Source: Cloacibacillus sp. (GTDB lineage Bacteria; Synergistota; Synergistia; Synergistales; Synergistaceae). Taken from it: 33,972 bases of DNA. The DNA lies in the NCBI RefSeq assembly GCF_020860125.1, contig NZ_JAJBUX010000036.1:1-33972 (forward strand), written 5' to 3'. The stretch's first letter is position 1, and the number at the start of each line of letters is the position of its first letter. Made by a program: the position numbers and the translations under genes. Below are positions 8,937-17,371 of the stretch, in pieces. The notes under the pieces are model-generated. The model saw only the letters and a list, made by a program, of their open reading frames with translations. It did no database searches and had not been told where the DNA came from.

Positions 8937-10436
8937 TTAAATCTGCCCTTTCTTCAGCTGATTCCGCACAGAGAGCGCGAAGGTCATGATGGCAATGAAC
9001 AGGAAGGTCAAACTGATCGGCCGCGTGAAAAAGATGAGCGGGTCGTTATTTGAAATGATGAGTGAACGGCGCAGGTTTTGCTCGATCATCGGTCCCAGGA
9101 TCATGCCCAGAACAAACGGGCTGCCCTGATATCCGTACCTTGTCAGAATAAACCCGGCGATACCAAAGAAAAACGCCACAAACACGTCGAATATCGAATT
9201 CTGGATCGTGTACGAACCGACACAGCACAGCAAAAAGATACAGGGAAGCAGATATTTTTTTGGCAAACGGTCAATTTTGACAAAAAGATTGGCCAGCCCC
9301 AGCCCCACCAAGAGCGTCACTATCGAAGCCACAAAAAATCCCGCGAACAGCGTATTGACCAACCGGGAGCTTTCAACAAAAAGATTCGGCCCCGGCTGCA
9401 GCCCCCAGATGATGAGCGCGCCCAGGATAATCACGGTGACGGCGTCCCCCGGAATACCCAGCGTCAGCATCGGGATAAAGGCGCCGCCGCAGACTCCGTT
9501 TGCTCCGGCCTGAGGCGCCGCGACGCCGTTGATGTCACCTTTTCCGAATTCATCCGGATTTTTAGCCCACCGCTTGGCCTCTCCATAAGAGACGAAGGAG
9601 GCTATATCCGCGCCGGTCCCGGGGAGAGAGCCGATAAACGTCCCAATCAGACTGGAGCGAAAAATCGTGACGATTGAGTATTTGATATCCTCCTTGGTTG
9701 GAAGGATGCGCGATATCCTGCTGCTGCCGCCATCTTTATGCGTCAGTGCGGCAGGATTTTCGATTATCGCCCCTGCGTTGCGGAAGACCTCGGAGATGGC
9801 GAAGAGCCCGATAAGGGCCGGTACATATGATATACCCGTCATGAGAATCAGAGTATCTCCCGTATAACGGGAAATTCCATTGATCGGGTCCATTCCGATC
9901 GTCGCCGTCAGCACGCCGAGCAGCGCGGAGATAACGCCTTTTAGGAGCGAATCGGAGCAGAGCACGGCGACGACGGAGAGCCCGAATACACTGATCGCGA
10001 AATATTCCGGAGCGCTGAATTTCAACGCAAACTTCGCAATTATGGGCGACAGCGTAACAAGAAAAAGCCAGCTCACCATCAATCCACAGAACGCGGATAT
10101 CTGCGCCATGCCGATCGCCCGCCCCGCCATACCCTTTTTCGTCAGAGAATATCCATCAAAACAGAGCGCCGCGGAGGCGGGAGTTCCCGGCGTATTCCAG
10201 AGAATAGCGCTGACGGAACCACCCTGTACCGCTGAGATAAAGACGGCGGCCAATATGAGCAGCCCCTGCTCCGCGGAAAGGGAAAAGGAGAGCGGGACTA
10301 GGATCGCTACCGCCATCGTCGCGGTCAGCCCGGGCAGAAAACCGACAATATATCCGCCCACCACGGAGACGACTGTCAGGAGAATCATGTCAAACGTGAA
10401 AAAACTCTGAAAACCTTCTAGCAGACCGCTGAACAT
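8937..10436 (-). CDS. tctA: Tripartite tricarboxylate transporter, large membrane subunit TctA
   Basis: This is the large permease subunit of a TTT-family transporter, which imports carboxylates with the ion gradient after capture by a periplasmic binding protein. The 499 residues are standard for TctA. Both family signatures are clear: GGSVSAILWNTPGTPASAA near residue 72, and GSLPGTGADIASFVSYGEAK followed by GVAAPQAGANGVCGG and LTLGIPGDA. About 10-12 membrane segments are evident. The ATG follows GGAGG by seven bases. It lies 23 bp after tctB, so the two are translated from one message. The substrate is probably the compound used by the glycyl radical enzyme upstream (inference). Confidence 0.93.
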   Translation of the reverse strand: MFSGLLEGFQSFFTFDMILLTVVSVVGGYIVGFLPGLTATMAVAILVPLSFSLSAEQGLLILAAVFISAVQGGSVSAILWNTPGTPASAALCFDGYSLTKKGMAGRAIGMAQISAFCGLMVSWLFLVTLSPIIAKFALKFSAPEYFAISVFGLSVVAVLCSDSLLKGVISALLGVLTATIGMDPINGISRYTGDTLILMTGISYVPALIGLFAISEVFRNAGAIIENPAALTHKDGGSSRISRILPTKEDIKYSIVTIFRSSLIGTFIGSLPGTGADIASFVSYGEAKRWAKNPDEFGKGDINGVAAPQAGANGVCGGAFIPMLTLGIPGDAVTVIILGALIIWGLQPGPNLFVESSRLVNTLFAGFFVASIVTLLVGLGLANLFVKIDRLPKKYLLPCIFLLCCVGSYTIQNSIFDVFVAFFFGIAGFILTRYGYQGSPFVLGMILGPMIEQNLRRSLIISNNDPLIFFTRPISLTFLFIAIMTFALSVRNQLKKGQI

Positions 10437-10459
10437 CGTAATACCTCCATCCCTGAAAT

Positions 10460-10903
10460 TTAAAAAAGCCCCTGCGGCAGCTGAACCTTAAGAGCCATGT
10501 AAAACAAACAGTAAACTGTCAGCGTAATACCGCTGCTCAGTAAAAGTCCCTTAGGCCAGGGTATCCGAATCAGTGTGCAAAAGAAGAAAATTACAATAAG
10601 CCCCGTCGCGATAAACCCTATCGCCCAAAGTAAAACAGGGACGAGACAAGAGAGGGCAAAGAGCAGGAGCAGCCGAAAGGGAAGTTTTTCTTTCTGAGAA
10701 GACTCCGCCGGCTTTTTTCTCCGCAGGGCAATCAGCTCCAGGAGGCTGCTTGCCAAAAGGAGCAGCGCACACAGGTTGGGGAAGAAGCTTGGCCCGTAAC
10801 GTCCGGCGTTTGGTGCCGCAGCCTGGACTTGGATACCTCCGTACAGAAAAGAAAGCGCGACTAATATAAACGCAATTGGAATAAAGGTCTCTTTGTTTTT
10901 CAA
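10460..10903 (-). CDS. tctB: Tripartite tricarboxylate transporter, small membrane subunit TctB
   Basis: This is the small membrane partner of TctA. It has 147 residues and four hydrophobic segments (about 8-25, 45-62, 77-112 as a pair, 122-140), as in other TctB proteins, which are poorly conserved in sequence. Family assignment rests on length, topology and its place between tctC and tctA. The start is TTG (MKNKETFIPIAF), nine bases after GGAGG. A hairpin with a T-run lies between tctC and this gene, so the permease genes are probably expressed less than the binding protein. Confidence 0.85.
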   Translation of the reverse strand: MKNKETFIPIAFILVALSFLYGGIQVQAAAPNAGRYGPSFFPNLCALLLLASSLLELIALRRKKPAESSQKEKLPFRLLLLFALSCLVPVLLWAIGFIATGLIVIFFFCTLIRIPWPKGLLLSSGITLTVYCLFYMALKVQLPQGLF

Positions 10904-10931
10904 AACAATTCACCTCCAAGTGTGTGTGTTC

Positions 10932-10966
10932 TTAAAAAGCCCTTCTCCTCGGAGAAGAGAAGGGCC
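10932..10966 (-). terminator. Intercistronic hairpin/terminator between tctC and tctB
   Basis: On the minus strand GCCCTTCTC and GAGAAGGGC form a perfect 9-bp stem with a 9-nt loop, followed by TTTTTAAG. It sits after tctC and before tctB. A leaky terminator in this position would raise tctC expression relative to tctBA. Confidence 0.75.
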
Positions 10967-10999
10967 AATAATGTTCAAGGGATTTGTATCAGTGAAAGG

Positions 11000-11935
11000 T
11001 TACTGTATGGCTTTTTTAAATACCGGGTCCATTTCGTTGAGCCATTTTGTGAATTCCGCGCCTTTGCGGTTGTTGTACTTGAACCCCCGGTCTTTGAGGA
11101 ATGCCTGCGTCTCCTGCGAGGTGATCGCCTGCTGGAAGACCGCGGTCACATCGTCAACGATATTCTTCGGCGTCCCCTTGGGAAGGCCGATGCCCCACCA
11201 CGCTCCGATCACCGCGGGACATCCCTGTTCGGTAAATGTCGGCGCCTCGGGGCAGGCTGCCTGGCGCTCCGCGCTGGTCACCCCGAGGATACGCATACGC
11301 CCATCCTGCACAAAGGGAAGTATCTCGGAGAAACCGCACGCCACCGCGGCGACGTGATCGCCAAGAGCCGCGGTAATCGCCGCCGCACCGCCGTCATAGG
11401 GGACGGGCGTGACATTGACATTGGAACCTTTTTCGATAAGACGCAGCGCAAGATTCCAGATGGAGCCCTCCGCCAGTGCGCCGACTTTGACTTTATCAGG
11501 ATCTTTCTTAACGGCATTTAAGAAATCCTCGTATGTTTTCAAGGGAGAATCAGACTTCACCGCCAGAACAGCCGGAGCGGTCGCGATAAGCGCCACATGC
11601 TCGAAATCGCGGAATGAATACTTCGCCGTTCCCGCCAGATGCATCGTCGAGGCCTCCGTCGTGATGACCGTAACGTTATATCCGTCTTTGCGGGCCGTTG
11701 AGCCGTATGTCTGCCCAATCGCGCCGCCGCCACCGGTACGGTTCATTACAATGGCTGATTTTCCCGTATTTTTCTGAATCTGAGAGGAGAGCAGACGTGC
11801 GATCGTATCCGTAGCCCCGCCGGGAGTGGCTCCTACGATCAATGTTATGTCACGTGTCGGATAGGCGGCAAAAGCGGTGCCAAAACAGGCGGCAAAGAAA
11901 CAAACTGCTAATACGAGAACCAAAGATTTCTTCAC
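11000..11935 (-). CDS. tctC: TctC/Bug-family periplasmic substrate-binding protein
   Basis: This is the extracytoplasmic receptor that binds the carboxylate substrate and delivers it to TctAB. The N-terminus is a signal peptide: Lys-Lys, then the hydrophobic core SLVLVLAVCFFAACFG, with likely cleavage after AFA. The mature chain starts YPTRDITLIVGATPGGATD, the classic Bug motif that cradles a ligand carboxylate. PVPYDGGAAAITAALGDHV and GVTSAERQAACPEAPTFTEQG are also family-typical. I use the GTG at 11935, eight bases after GGAGG; the in-frame GTG at 11944 overlaps that ribosome binding site. The 311 residues are normal. It follows the gntR gene by 33 bp. Bug proteins bind many acids, so the ligand is unknown. 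Confidence 0.92.
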   Translation of the reverse strand: MKKSLVLVLAVCFFAACFGTAFAAYPTRDITLIVGATPGGATDTIARLLSSQIQKNTGKSAIVMNRTGGGGAIGQTYGSTARKDGYNVTVITTEASTMHLAGTAKYSFRDFEHVALIATAPAVLAVKSDSPLKTYEDFLNAVKKDPDKVKVGALAEGSIWNLALRLIEKGSNVNVTPVPYDGGAAAITAALGDHVAAVACGFSEILPFVQDGRMRILGVTSAERQAACPEAPTFTEQGCPAVIGAWWGIGLPKGTPKNIVDDVTAVFQQAITSQETQAFLKDRGFKYNNRKGAEFTKWLNEMDPVFKKAIQ

Positions 11936-11958
11936 AAAAATCACCTCCGTGGAGATTA

Positions 11959-11979
11959 ATATGAGCGGTCAGCTCATAT
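11959..11979. repeat. Inverted repeat at the gntR/tctC junction
   Basis: ATATGAGC (11959-11966) and GCTCATAT (11972-11979) are perfect arms around GGTCA. The repeat includes the gntR stop codon and ends before the tctC ribosome binding site. It could be an RNA hairpin affecting the junction or a protein site. Confidence 0.4.
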
Positions 11980-12691
11980 GTTCATAAAACGACAATTTCA
12001 AATGCTCCTCGACTTTCTCCCTTACTCTTTCAACTTCCCCCTTAGCCATCAGATCCAGTATCTCCCTGTGCCCCTCCAAACTCTTGGAAAACGGCTTGCT
12101 CTCCTCCCGCCAGATCCGTTCCGAATCCCAGTGCTCGAAACCGATAGACTCGATGATGTCCTTCAAAATACCGGAGAGGACGCTATTCTTGGAGGCCTTT
12201 CCCAAATAAAGATGAAACTGAAGATCCGCTTCATGGTACCGTTCAACGTCCTTCGTACGGACGGCCTCTTCCATCTCCTGATAAAGCCCTTCCAGCTTTT
12301 TTATATCGTTATTGTCCAGTTTGTAGGCTGCATATTCCGCGATCACCGGCTCGATCAGAAGCCTGGCAAAGAAGGCTTCGATCGATCCCTCCACCTTGCC
12401 AAGTTCTTCAAGATACGACCACAGTACGGTCTTCGTCGATGCGATTGGAACGCTGGCGTCTCCCGCGTTTTGCACAAATGTTCCCTGCCCGGGACGTCTT
12501 TTGACGATACCCATATTGACCAAGACAGACATTGACTCGCGTATGACCGAGCGGCTGACGCCGAATGTTTGAGCTAAGGTCTGCTCGTTGGGCAGCTTAT
12601 CATTTTCCCGCAGCGAGCCGCTTTCAATAGCCTCCAATATTTGTTTGATCACATTATGTGTCTTTTTTCCACTGTCAAGTTTTTCGAACAT
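11969..12691 (-). CDS. GntR-family transcriptional regulator, FadR/FCD type
   Basis: This is a DNA-binding regulator that probably responds to the locus substrate or an intermediate. An N-terminal winged helix (DKLPNEQTLAQTFGVSRSVIRESMSVL, about 31-57, then GIVKRRPGQGTFV) is followed by an all-helical FCD ligand domain, which often binds carboxylates. I start at the ATG at 12691 because AGAAAGGGG lies directly upstream; an upstream extension to 12733 would run through the operator. The 240 residues are typical. It is first in an operon with tctCBA. A palindrome lies between its -35 and -10, which suggests autoregulation, and nearly the same site stands in front of the glycyl radical enzyme, so both are likely targets. 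Confidence 0.9.
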   Translation of the reverse strand: MFEKLDSGKKTHNVIKQILEAIESGSLRENDKLPNEQTLAQTFGVSRSVIRESMSVLVNMGIVKRRPGQGTFVQNAGDASVPIASTKTVLWSYLEELGKVEGSIEAFFARLLIEPVIAEYAAYKLDNNDIKKLEGLYQEMEEAVRTKDVERYHEADLQFHLYLGKASKNSVLSGILKDIIESIGFEHWDSERIWREESKPFSKSLEGHREILDLMAKGEVERVREKVEEHLKLSFYEHMS

Positions 12692-12717
12692 ATTTCTATC
12701 CCCTTTCTGACAACTAT

Positions 12718-12747
12718 ATCCTATGTCAGACATATGAGTTTAGTCAA
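12718..12747 (-). promoter_or_regulatory. gntR-tctCBA promoter with GntR operator
   Basis: On the minus strand TTGACT (12747-12742) is followed after 18 bp by TAGGAT (12723-12718). The palindrome TATGTCAGACATA (12722-12734) lies in the spacer and reaches the -10. A 19-nt stretch around it matches the glycyl radical enzyme operator at 18 positions, which is strong evidence for one shared regulator. Confidence 0.7.
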
Positions 12748-12752
12748 CTTAC

Positions 12753-12772
12753 GCCGTCCCGGGCCGGACGGC
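12753..12772. repeat. GC-rich hairpin upstream of gntR
   Basis: GCCGTCC (12753-12759) and GGACGGC (12766-12772) are perfect arms around CGGGCC. It lies between the hydroxyacid dehydrogenase stop and the gntR promoter. It may end the upstream transcript, although no T-run follows on the minus strand. The rest of 12773-12952 shows no gene. Confidence 0.4.
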
Positions 12773-12952
12773 AAAGTAACGACAGCGGAAAGCACATAAT
12801 ATCTGTCCCGAAAGAACGACGGGAAAAATTACCGGGGACAATTAGGGAGTACCTTTATTAAACATGTCATTGTGCATTTACGGGAGCAACACTAACTTAT
12901 ATATCCATATACCCGGCATGGGAATCATGCCTGTCATGGCCCATTTATGGGA

Positions 12953-13930
12953 TCAGCCCAAAACCTCCGGATTTACAAGCGCGCCGGGACGTTTCCCGGC
13001 AAGCGCGGCGATACAGTTTTCCGCCGCGAGCCTGGCCATGCCCTCGCGGCTGTCAGGCGAAGCGCTTGCGATATGGGGCGCCATCACAACGTTTTCCATC
13101 TCTAAAAGTTCGGGCGAGACGACCGGTTCGTTCTCATACACGTCAAGTCCGGCCCCCCAGATCTGTCCCGTTTTCAGCGCCGCCACCAGCGCCTTTTCAT
13201 CGACGACGGGCCCGCGGGCGCAGTTTACCAAAATAGCCGTCGGCTTCATAATCTCAAACGCGCGTGCGTCAATCAAATGATGCGTGGCGGGAATGTAAGG
13301 CACATGAAGCGATACAAAGTCCGACTCTCTTAAGAGTTCTTCTTTGCTGACAAGATTCGCCCCCAGCTTTTCCAAAGTTTCGCTGCGTGCGACGTCGTGG
13401 TAGAGTATCTTCATGTCGAACCCTCTGCTCTTCAGGGCGAAGCTTGTACCAATCCGCCCCGTGCCGATAACGCCCAGCGTCCGGCCTGTGATATCCCGTC
13501 CCCAGAAATCGCAGGGAGAAAGATTCCACGGTTTGCCGCTGCGGATGAACCGGTCTCCTTCGCCGACCCTTCTCGCTGCGGCGAGCATCAGACACCAGGC
13601 AAAGGTCGCGGTGGCGTCGGTGAGGACATCGGGAGTATTAGTCACCATGATCTTTCGTTCCGTCGCAGCCTCGACATCGATGTTATTGTACCCGACGCCA
13701 TAATTGACGATAGCCTTAAGGCAAGGCCCGGCACTCTCAATAACGTCACGGGGGACCGCGATTGACGCGCTCACGACGACCGCGTCCACGGTACGCATTT
13801 TTTCGCCGAGAAGCTCTTTTGAAATCGGCCCTTTGCGGTCATAAACTTCGACTTCGTACTCTCGTTCGAGCATCTCGGCAAGTATCTTCGGCAACGTCAG
13901 CGCTACATAAACTTTTTTCCTGTTTGCCAC
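12953..13930 (-). CDS. D-2-hydroxyacid dehydrogenase, NAD-dependent
   Basis: This enzyme interconverts a 2-oxoacid and a D-2-hydroxyacid, or related substrates such as glyoxylate/hydroxypyruvate. The Rossmann motif LGVIGTGRIGTSFA (G156-x-G158-x2-G161) sits in mid-chain, and the catalytic triad is visible as Arg239 (NCARGPVVDE), Glu268 (YENEP) and His286 (MAPHIASAS). The start is the GTG at 13930: GGGAGG lies nine bases upstream, and the protein then begins MANRKKVYVALTLP, as is normal. That gives 325 residues. It follows the activase by 76 bp and is the third gene of the glycyl radical operon, suggesting it acts on the radical enzyme's substrate or product. The exact substrate is not readable from sequence. 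Confidence 0.9.
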   Translation of the reverse strand: MANRKKVYVALTLPKILAEMLEREYEVEVYDRKGPISKELLGEKMRTVDAVVVSASIAVPRDVIESAGPCLKAIVNYGVGYNNIDVEAATERKIMVTNTPDVLTDATATFAWCLMLAAARRVGEGDRFIRSGKPWNLSPCDFWGRDITGRTLGVIGTGRIGTSFALKSRGFDMKILYHDVARSETLEKLGANLVSKEELLRESDFVSLHVPYIPATHHLIDARAFEIMKPTAILVNCARGPVVDEKALVAALKTGQIWGAGLDVYENEPVVSPELLEMENVVMAPHIASASPDSREGMARLAAENCIAALAGKRPGALVNPEVLG

Positions 13931-14006
13931 TTTCTGAAACCTCCCTGCTGTTTTTATTTTTGCCGTTCTTAACCTTTGATCCAAGCTTTTCTCAATACCG
14001 CGGCTT

Positions 14007-14900
14007 TTAATGCAGCTTTTTGCAGTCTATGCCGCGGCTGTGAAAAATAGACAGCGCCGCGGCGACCTCTTCATCCGCGGGCACGGGGACCCCTTTCATC
14101 GCATATTCACGGCCAAGTGCGTCATATTTCTTTTCTCCATAGCGGTGATAGGACATAAGCTCGACCGGCGTCTTCGGTATGTTCTCCGCAATCCAGTCCG
14201 CGATCGCCGCCGCATCTTCATGCGCGGCGTTAAAGCCGGGGATGAGGGGAAAGCGAATGACGACCCGATCCCGTTTTTCAGCCAGCCTGCGCAGGTTGGA
14301 CAGAATGCCCGCCGCCTCACAGCCGGTACCCGCCATCTGTTTTTTATCGTCAACATGTTTCACATCAAAATAAATCGTATCTGCAAAATCTAAAACATCT
14401 GAAAAATTTTCCCATGGTACGGCGCCGCAGGTCTCAATCGCGGTATCGAGCCCCTCGTTTTTACAGGCTTCAAGCAGCGACCGGGCAAAGGTCCCATCAA
14501 GAAGCGGCTCCCCTCCGCTCAAAGTGACGCCGCCGCCTGAACTTCGGTAAAAGGACGTGTCTTTAAGGGCGGTTTCGAGAAGCATATCCACGGTATATTC
14601 CTTCCCGTAACGTACCAGCGCCCCGGAGGGGCACGCCTCCGTACAGGTCATGCACCGCGTGCATTTCGACCGGTCAATCTTTCCTGAGACAACGGCGGCG
14701 GCAGGACAGCTCACATTACACCTTCCGTAGCCGATACAATTTCTCTCCTCAAAGGCGACCTCGTACGCCGGAGATTGGGATTCCGGATTCGCACACCATT
14801 GGCAGGAGAGCGGGCAGCCTTTGAAAAAAAAGACCGTTCTGATGCCGGGGCCGTCAAAGAGTGAGTATCGCTGGATGTTAAAGAGCACCGCCGTTTTCAA
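14007..14900 (-). CDS. Glycyl radical enzyme activase (radical SAM)
   Basis: This protein uses S-adenosylmethionine and a [4Fe-4S] cluster to put the glycyl radical on the enzyme encoded just upstream. The radical-SAM motif is C29-x3-C33-x2-C36 (GCPLSCQWCANPES), preceded by the family motif FNIQRYSLFDGPGIRT. A ferredoxin-like insert follows. Its second motif is complete (C80, C83, C86, C90), but the first reads C55-x5-C61-x3-C65 with Tyr58 where a cysteine is expected, so one accessory cluster may be missing or altered. The start is TTG at 14900, 17 bp after the enzyme stop, giving MKTAVLFNIQRYS as in homologues. The 297 residues are typical. The pairing fixes its role but not the partner's chemistry. 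Confidence 0.93.
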   Translation of the reverse strand: MKTAVLFNIQRYSLFDGPGIRTVFFFKGCPLSCQWCANPESQSPAYEVAFEERNCIGYGRCNVSCPAAAVVSGKIDRSKCTRCMTCTEACPSGALVRYGKEYTVDMLLETALKDTSFYRSSGGGVTLSGGEPLLDGTFARSLLEACKNEGLDTAIETCGAVPWENFSDVLDFADTIYFDVKHVDDKKQMAGTGCEAAGILSNLRRLAEKRDRVVIRFPLIPGFNAAHEDAAAIADWIAENIPKTPVELMSYHRYGEKKYDALGREYAMKGVPVPADEEVAAALSIFHSRGIDCKKLH

Positions 14901-14917
14901 CGTCTGTCAGCCCGTCC

Positions 14918-17311
14918 CTACAGCTCCGAGAACTCAGTCCGCTTTATAATATCTTCCTGCACCTCTTTGTGAAGATTCGCAAAGTAGGCGCTGTATCCCG
15001 CCACACGAACAAGAAGATCTTTATATTCGGCCGGTTTTTCCTGCGCGGCCCGCAGCGTATCCGCCGTGACACAGTTAGCCTGGACGTGCCAGACCTTGTC
15101 GTTGAAGGCGCCGCGGATGAGATCCGCGAATTTGCGCAGACCGGCTTCGTCCTTAACACAGCTCGGATTGATCTTGATGTTAAGCAGCGTGCCGTTTTTC
15201 AGCTTTACGAGATCCATCTTTCCGACGGACCTCAAAGCCGCGGTCGGACCGTTCACATCCATTCCCGGCATCGGCGATACGCTGTCGGCATAGGCTACGC
15301 CGCTTTTACGCCCGGAGGGAAGGGCTCCAGCCACCAAACCAAAGGCAATCCCTGAAGTGACCGGTATGATCCCGCCGTCCGCCTGCCCGCCGAAAATATT
15401 GCGGTAGCGCATGACGGCGTCGTTTCCCGTCTGGGCGACGTCGCGAACCATGTAGTCGACTTCGTCAATATCGTTTCCGTACTTGTCCACTTTGTTTAAA
15501 AGATACTGCCGTATATCCTCGTGTCCCTCAAAATTTTTGCGCAGGATTTTGATTAATTCCGTGAGCGATATCTCTTTTTTCTCATAGACGACCTTCTTGA
15601 TCGCGTACAAAGAGTCCCCGGTGTCGGTACAGCCGAAAAGGTTGACTGCGGGGCCGAAATTATAACGCGCGCCGCCCTGCTGAAGCGAGCGTCCGCGCCC
15701 CAGACAATCCGGTGTAATGACGGAGAGGAACGGGGTGGAAATAAGGTCGACATAGGCGCGCTCAGCATAGGCGTCGATAATGAAAAGGTGATTTACCATG
15801 TTGTCAAGCTGGATCTTAAATGCGTTCCAGAGTTTGTCAAAGGTATCGAAGGTTGCGGGATCACCGGTCTCAACGCCGATTTTTTTACCCGTTAAAAGGA
15901 AAACGCCGTTGTTAAGCGCCAGCTCAAGCGCGATAGGCACATTAACGTGACCCCCCGTGAGATGAATGCCCTCGCCGTAAGCGCGCGGTTCCACGCAGCC
16001 CATGATCGAAAAATTCCTCGCCTCCTCAATGGAAAGGCCGCGCGAGGTCATGGAGAGGGTGATGAGTTCGTCATTGTAATATTTCGGATGTCCGGTTCCC
16101 TGACGGGAGAGGCGGCAGGCGGCCAGTAAAAGCTTTTCTGGCGTATGCTCATGTACCCTGATGGAGATATCCGGCTGTACGATCGCAAGGTCCGACATCG
16201 CCTCTATGCAGAGATAGGAGAGATCGTTGGTAGCGTCGGTGCCATCCGGCTTCACTCCGCCGACGTTAAGATTCTGCCACTGAGGGACGCCGGCGTAATG
16301 ACGTGACGTCGGGGTGCTCACCAGCAGCATCAGCTCTGAAAATTTAAGATAAAGGAGCTCCAGCAGCTCCAGAGCACGTTCCTTTTTTGTTTCGCCAAGT
16401 GAGGCATCGTTCTCATAATAGGGCCGCATATACTGGTCAAATCTGCCGGGAGAGAGCGAATGCCCGCTCAAATCTATCCGAACCGCCATATGCGTAAACC
16501 AGAAAGACTGCAGTGCCTCATGAAAACTATCCGATGGTTCCGCCGGCACCTTCCTGCAGATGCGGGCTATCTCAAGCAGCTCCGCACGCCGCCCCGGCCT
16601 CTCTTCCTCGGCGGCGAGGGCGAGGGCAAGATCGGCATAACGTTCCGCAAGGCGCATAAACGCCTTCAATACGGTCTCCGCGGCCTCATAAAAAACAATC
16701 TTGTCGATATTTTCCGTATCCGTAGGATCCAGCTTCGACCGCGCTTCTACCGCCTCCGCAAGCAGAGCCTTCGCGCCCTTTTCCAGCATGACTTTATAAT
16801 TTGGCACCGTCGTACCGATACCCTTCTCCAATAGTGAGAAGTTATCGACCAAACAGCTCGGCTTGCGCGGATATTCATCAGGGTTCATATAGAGGAAATT
16901 TTTCGTATCGTCTCCAAGCTGCTGGAAAATCCTCTCGTTGATCGTACGGCCCTGCCAAAAGGGAATGATCGTTTCCTCGAGCTCCCGCCTGTCTTCAGGC
17001 GTAAGCGCCAGCGGGTCCCATTCCCGCGTGCCCAGCCCCTCAAGTTCGTCGGCAAGCCATCCCGACTGGATCTCGGGAAAGACCTGAGCGGCGCGTCTCT
17101 CCACCGTCGGTGCCCCAACGATCAGTTCGTCTTCATGGATAGCGATTGGCATTGTCTCAAAAAGTTCCTTTAGAGCCAACGCGTTTCTTGTAATAAGAGG
17201 AAGCGCACGCCATTCACGGTGTACCTTTGTATAAACGCGCGCCCTGACGATATCGACGCTTGGAATAGATTCCTGTAACTGCTGCCTGATCTTCGATACT
17301 CGCTCGTTCAA
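14918..17311 (-). CDS. Glycyl radical enzyme of the dehydratase/lyase type, substrate unknown
   Basis: This oxygen-sensitive enzyme works by radical chemistry. The thiyl-radical motif GCVEP gives Cys439 and Glu441, and RVAGYSAYF near the C-terminus holds the glycyl radical site Gly772. Cys-Val-Glu, rather than the Cys-Cys of pyruvate formate-lyase, indicates an eliminase such as a diol dehydratase, choline lyase, hydroxyproline dehydratase or sulfolyase. SGHSLSPGR (282-290) is shared with that group. The residues after the motif (AYGEGIHLTGGHVNV) lack the GWHD-type sequence I recall for glycerol dehydratase and CutC, so those functions are unlikely. The start is TTG at 17311, with AAGGA upstream; an in-frame stop just before it rules out extension, and MNERVSKIRQQ is the usual N-terminus. 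It has 797 residues and is first in an operon with its activase. No microcompartment genes are present. Confidence 0.93.
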   Translation of the reverse strand: MNERVSKIRQQLQESIPSVDIVRARVYTKVHREWRALPLITRNALALKELFETMPIAIHEDELIVGAPTVERRAAQVFPEIQSGWLADELEGLGTREWDPLALTPEDRRELEETIIPFWQGRTINERIFQQLGDDTKNFLYMNPDEYPRKPSCLVDNFSLLEKGIGTTVPNYKVMLEKGAKALLAEAVEARSKLDPTDTENIDKIVFYEAAETVLKAFMRLAERYADLALALAAEEERPGRRAELLEIARICRKVPAEPSDSFHEALQSFWFTHMAVRIDLSGHSLSPGRFDQYMRPYYENDASLGETKKERALELLELLYLKFSELMLLVSTPTSRHYAGVPQWQNLNVGGVKPDGTDATNDLSYLCIEAMSDLAIVQPDISIRVHEHTPEKLLLAACRLSRQGTGHPKYYNDELITLSMTSRGLSIEEARNFSIMGCVEPRAYGEGIHLTGGHVNVPIALELALNNGVFLLTGKKIGVETGDPATFDTFDKLWNAFKIQLDNMVNHLFIIDAYAERAYVDLISTPFLSVITPDCLGRGRSLQQGGARYNFGPAVNLFGCTDTGDSLYAIKKVVYEKKEISLTELIKILRKNFEGHEDIRQYLLNKVDKYGNDIDEVDYMVRDVAQTGNDAVMRYRNIFGGQADGGIIPVTSGIAFGLVAGALPSGRKSGVAYADSVSPMPGMDVNGPTAALRSVGKMDLVKLKNGTLLNIKINPSCVKDEAGLRKFADLIRGAFNDKVWHVQANCVTADTLRAAQEKPAEYKDLLVRVAGYSAYFANLHKEVQEDIIKRTEFSEL

Positions 17312-17371
17312 AAGGGCTCACATCCTTCAAGTATGCTTTTTTATTCGTGGCATAAAACTTTATCCTTTAAT

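Noticed and set aside
14918..17311. Choline TMA-lyase, diol/glycerol dehydratase or isethionate lyase
   Set aside because: There are no microcompartment, diol or sulfite-reduction genes nearby, and the residues following GCVEP differ from the dehydratase/CutC pattern I know.
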